Assembly (NCBI GenBank): GCA_027886175.1
Contig: JAJNNQ010000029.1
Location: 2,728,001-2,792,000 of the forward strand
Source of the DNA: Phylloscopus collybita
Taxonomy: Eukaryota; Chordata; Aves; Passeriformes; Phylloscopidae
Direction of reading: 5' to 3'
DNA length: 64,000 nt
Shown here: piece after piece, positions 60,174-64,000 of the stretch
How the letters are laid out: each line of letters begins with the position of its first letter
Numbering within the stretch: the first letter of the stretch is position 1
Program-made: the position numbers and the translations under genes
Notes under the pieces: model-generated
Database searches by the model: none
Told to the model about the DNA's origin: nothing
Seen by the model: the letters and a program-made list of their open reading frames with translations, nothing else

Positions 60174-60245
60174 AGAATCATAGAATAATTAAGGTTCAAA
60201 AAGGTGTTTTAGGTCACCAAGTCCAGCTGTCAAAAAAGGCTCAAT
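60174..60245 (-). mobile_element. CR1 LINE terminal fragment, antisense
   Basis: A short piece beginning 'agaatcatagaataattaagg' followed by 'ttttaggtcaccaagtccagc' matches the reverse complement of the last bases of CR1. Confidence 0.7.
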
Positions 60246-62009
60246 GAGAAGTCTTATTTTCCCTAATTATATTTCATTCCTCTCTTCACCATATGTTAAC
60301 ATTCTTCTACTTAAAATTATGCTATTTAAATATATTAAAACATTCTTCTTTCCATTCTTAGTGAGTTTACAGGTGTAACTAGAGATGTTGTCTCAGCTAA
60401 GCTACAGAGTATTAACAAAATTCTTGATTACAAGTATCAGATACAATCCAAATATTTTAAAAGTGTATTAAATTTCAGAATTTATATTTAAGGGTACTGG
60501 TGTTCCTTCAACTTTCAATAAAGGATTTTTTAGGGGTTTCTTGTTAGATCTTTTGTTAATATAGCCTTAAATGCTGTATCTTAATGCAAACTGACTACCA
60601 CAGAAGTTCCCCAACACAAACTTCATATATTTGTTTGAAGTTTTCCATATTTGACAGTCATACCTCTCTTATCGAATTATATACAATATCACTTTTTCTA
60701 GTAGTTCTCATGATGAGGAAGGAAAAAGTAAAAGGGAAGTAAAATATTACAAGTGTATAATTTGATTTAGACACTTTTTCTAGTTTTAAAAAATGCTGAT
60801 GTTTTTTCTGAAATTGCAAATAGCTTGCTCACTAGCATTTATTATGTGTTTGCTGTCTGTTCAAATGTGTCCATTTTGATAATAAGGGATCAAATCAAAC
60901 ACTTACGGATTACTTGGATTCCATTTCATTCTGGTTTTGAAGCAAAACATTTTGCATATCTATTAGCTTCATGTTTCTAATTGTCATGGTTACTCCATGT
61001 ACTTTTATATTCTATACTCTAACCAGCACCATTTTTATGCAAAGAGTATTTTTCAAAATAATTAATTCTGTCAGATATGAGATGAGATGTCTTATTATTT
61101 CTCCACATAAATTGATCTTTGAAAGGAAATATTGCAGTACTTTTTGTTCCTATCCCAGTTAACACCATCTTTTCTTCTACATACTTGCAATGCCCCAAAA
61201 GGATTAAAATTCTTTATTCTCTGGCCAAATTTATGCCTTTATTTTTGTGCACCAATAATCCTTCTAGGGTAGATGCCAATAAAACACATCTGTTACATTT
61301 ATATTCTGACGGTAGTCCAACTCTGTGCTCTGAACCATTGTGTTTTGACACAATGTGCAACTTCTATGTTTCCCAATAAAGAAAGCTGTATATCACTGAA
61401 TAATTAAGTAAGTCATTTATAATTAGCATTAATATCAACATTAGTACTTTCTCCTAAGTACTTTATAGACCTTGTATCTTGGTTAATTTCTTCTTCTTCT
61501 GAACTAACTGTTATAAATTGTTTTGAAGAACACTGCTTTCAACTACTTGTTTCAACAATAAATAAAAGAGAACACTGGCAAACTGTATCCAGAAAATGCT
61601 CTGATGTTTCAAGAGTTATGGTCAGGGGTGTTAAAGGCTGAAGAATTGTGTATACACTTGAATAACATAAGCCAAATATTACTATTTTTCAACAGACAGT
61701 ATCTATTGTGCCCTTTGTCAAAACATATAACTGTTTCTGAACAAATCTTTCAAGCTTATTAAATAAAGGGGGATAACTATTATTTATATTACAAGACTGA
61801 CACCACTTCTACCTGCTGTTTGGATGGAAAGTTCTTCTATCAAACATATTGGTGCTTCCTGTGAGAAAATATGTGTGCATTTAGGGATTCTATTACAGCT
61901 GGCTTCTCTGACATATTAAAAAATCAAATTCCATAAAATTGGAATGCAATGACTATACATGAAAAAAGCAAGAACATTGTATACTTTCAGTTACCTGTGT
62001 TGCTATTCA
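60246..62009. other. AT-rich DNA, no gene recognised
   Basis: No supported feature. Frames at 60971-61162 and 61119-61379 lack recognisable domains. Confidence 0.5.
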
Positions 62010-62145
62010 GCCACAGGTGACAGAAGAAACCCACAGAGCTGCTCACTCACCTTACTCTATTTTTCCACATTGGGAATGGGGCAGGAAATCAGAAGGGTCA
62101 AAGTGAGAAAACTTGTGGGTTGAGGTAAATACTATTTGACAGATG
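62010..62145 (-). mobile_element. Old avian ERV LTR 3' fragment, antisense
   Basis: 'cacagagctgctcactcacc' (62032-62051) and 'aatcagaagggtcaaagtgagaaaacttgtgggttgaggt' (62088-62126) match, in order, the reverse complement of the 3' part of the LTR family seen at 27932 and 36745. Confidence 0.7.
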
Positions 62146-62382
62146 CTAGCTAAGGTTCTAAGACAAAAACAACTGACAATAGCTGTTTGATTGTGTTGAC
62201 AGCACAAAAATAATCCTTGTCCTATTCTGTTAAGTATTTTTCCCAAATGAGCACAAGACATTAATTAATAAATCTAATAATTGTCTTTGAAGATGTGTAC
62301 TTTTAAATTCTATTCCAAATAATAGAAGTGTAAATGTAAAAGGAGAAACAATGCCATCTCACAGGTTATTTGGCTTGTGTGG

Positions 62383-62680
62383 TGTTCAGGGCTGCAGATT
62401 CTCTCCAGGAACAGCTGGTTGCCTGGAGCAACAATACTGCAGGCTGTTTGCTGGCTGCCTGCATGCCTCTCTGGATGGCAGGCTGCAGAGACTTATTGTT
62501 GCTGTTAACATAGGGCGCTAGAGCTCTTAGGGCAAGACTACATAATAACTAAGCCTGCTTTTATACATAGTTACCTCCTCTTTAACAATCAAACCAAACA
62601 GCTCCTACACGTTGTTCTTAATGTTCTTTTTCTAACCAACTAGGTTCATTCTCAGTGAAATGTGTTGCCAGACGATGACA
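62383..62680 (-). mobile_element. Solo ERV LTR, 298 bp, with TATA box and 5-bp target-site duplication
   Basis: The + strand begins TGTTCAGGG at 62383 and ends GATGACA at 62680 (TG...CA ends). TGTGG flanks both sides (62378-62382 and 62681-62685). On the - strand a TATA box GTATAAAAG lies at 62558-62566, and an AATAAG polyadenylation-like signal follows about 60 bases later at 62492-62497. The antisense orientation and a very short R region are therefore supported, resembling alpha/betaretrovirus-like LTRs. No internal viral genes are present. Confidence 0.85.
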
Positions 62681-62685
62681 TGTGG

Positions 62686-63689
62686 CTTACCAACGTGCCT
62701 GTGATTGGTGGAGCCATTTGTGAAAGTGCCACCTTTAATTGTACTATGAAGGAGTTTACAGCAAGTGCCACAGAGCCCAGACAGTGGGGCACCACCAGCT
62801 CAAATTCCCATAGGGTTCATTCCCACAAAGAGAGACAATCTGCACCATTTATATCTGCTCTGGCACCTGCTTCAGAGGCAAAACAGAACCAGATTCTGCA
62901 TTTGGTGCACATTTTAAATTGCCCTGAAATGCAAATAATAAATCCCGTGCCAGTTACCATATCAAACCTGATCAAAGTCTTAATCTCTGTAAAATACAAC
63001 AGCTATAACAGGTATTAGAAATGCACCAGCATGTTCTAATAATGAAATAGTGAAAAATATCTTCCACACCCACACTTAGGTATCTGCATTTTATGCTTCT
63101 TTTGTGATCTCTCAGGTAATAACTTTTAGCCTATATAAATATGTTGTAATAGTTTTGAGACGTAAATACTATTTCTCCGGAATGCTTACAAAATCTCCTT
63201 CTCCTGAGTTGTCATGTTTAAAGACTACAGCTTGCAGTATTCTTTTACTGCAAAAAGATATAAAGATATTATTTAAAATAAGTAGAGGAATTAATCTGGT
63301 CTGTGCTTTTCCCCCATATGTCTCCTCTTTTCTCAACAGGCCTTCCAATTTCAGAATATTAACTGACTATGATGGAGTATATTCATGTCTGCAAACACTG
63401 TCAAAAAAGAGAAGAGTGATGTCTGAATAAAAGAATCATTAACATTACCTTGTGTACTTTAGATATTTGCCACTTTCACATGAAGACAAAACTTTGGCCA
63501 TAATCATATATGTGTATGTAAGTTTATAATTTAAATTTCCAATGTTAATAAACATTGCCAAACAATAGGGAGGATATTTTTATCTAAACCTCCAAAATAT
63601 GGTGATTATTAGTCTACTTTAACTACTAGCATGATACTTCCTGTATGTAGCAATCCTGCTATTGAATCATCAGATGCAGAAACATAGAG
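62686..63689. other. Unassigned DNA, possible conserved noncoding sequence
   Basis: No gene is recognised. The part at 62880-63050 is less AT-biased, non-repetitive and carries an octamer motif ATGCAAAT at about 62930-62937. The 118-codon frame at 62662-63018 begins inside the LTR end and has no recognisable domain. Confidence 0.4.
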
Positions 63690-64000
63690 AAAAAAAAATC
63701 ACAGAATCCAAGAATGTCCTGAGTTGGAATAGACCTAAAAAAAACATCTCCTGGCCCTTCACAGGACAACCCAAAGAACCACACCATGTGTCTGAGAACC
63801 TTGTCCAAATGCTTAGTGAACTTCACAGATGCTGTGAACACTTCCCTGGGGATCCTGTTCCAGTGCCCAACCACTCTCTGGGTGAGGAACCTTTTTCTAA
63901 TATCCAGCCTAAACCTCCCCTAACTCAGCATCAGGTCATTCCCTCAGGTCCTGTCACTGGGCACCACAGAGAAGAGATCTGTACCTGCCTTCTCTTCCCC
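63690..64000 (-). mobile_element. CR1 LINE 3' fragment, antisense, runs off window edge
   Basis: The + strand is the reverse complement of an avian CR1 terminus, relatively well preserved: 'aatcacagaatccaagaatg' near 63698-63717, 'ccatgtgtctgagaaccttgtccaaatgc' near 63784-63812, 'cacttccctggggatcctgttccagtgcccaaccac' near 63839-63874, 'ctaatatccagcctaaacctcccct' near 63897-63921. It continues past 64000. Confidence 0.93.

Noticed and set aside
62662..63018. 118-codon frame
   Set aside because: It begins within the 3' boundary of a solo LTR and runs into unique DNA; no recognisable domain.

Overview
The window looks like AT-rich, gene-poor chromosomal DNA of a bird, most likely a passerine (perching bird). 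I found no protein-coding exon, rRNA or functional tRNA gene that I can support. Three observations point to birds: many fragments of CR1, the dominant avian LINE; several fragments of one old endogenous-retrovirus LTR family that I recognise from bird genomes; and a SINE with a tRNA-Ile-like head and a CR1-like tail, resembling TguSINE1 described from zebra finch and passerines. Family names come from memory of the sequences, not from a database search. Boundaries marked by target-site duplications (TSDs) were read directly from the bases.

Layout. 1-7.5 kb: AT-rich DNA with two CR1 pieces (about 1.1-1.5 and 3.0-3.3 kb), a perfect 21-bp-arm hairpin (4283-4328), a G16/(TTTC)n/(TC)n microsatellite, a GGGGA/GGGAC tract and a pyrimidine satellite (6007-6522). 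7.5-9.9 kb: the largest element, a CR1 copy with endonuclease and reverse-transcriptase remnants, broken by stops, frameshifts and a damaged catalytic motif. 9.9-30 kb: mostly unannotated AT-rich DNA with a 200-bp direct repeat 1396 bp apart, a roughly 650-bp solo LTR, a weaker 84-bp repeat pair and a nearly complete old LTR at 27.9-28.5 kb. 30-42.7 kb: the tRNA-derived SINE, two more old LTR pieces, three unclassified GC-richer blocks, a GATA microsatellite, a clean 733-bp solo LTR with 5-bp TSD and several antisense CR1 pieces. 42.7-58.5 kb: mostly featureless, with G/T-only tracts and a 381-bp solo LTR with 4-bp TSD. 58.5-64 kb: a 49-copy GGGGAAA array followed by a 26-copy GGAAA array, antisense CR1 fragments, a 298-bp solo LTR with TATA box and 5-bp TSD, and a CR1 running off the right edge.

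No genes work together here. The window is probably a gene desert or a long intron that has served as a landing site for retroelements of different ages. The best candidates for something unusual are the purine/pyrimidine arrays (potential G-quadruplex and triplex DNA), the near-identical 200-bp duplication, the perfect hairpins, and the unclassified GC-richer blocks. I see no convincing evidence for a new functional system.
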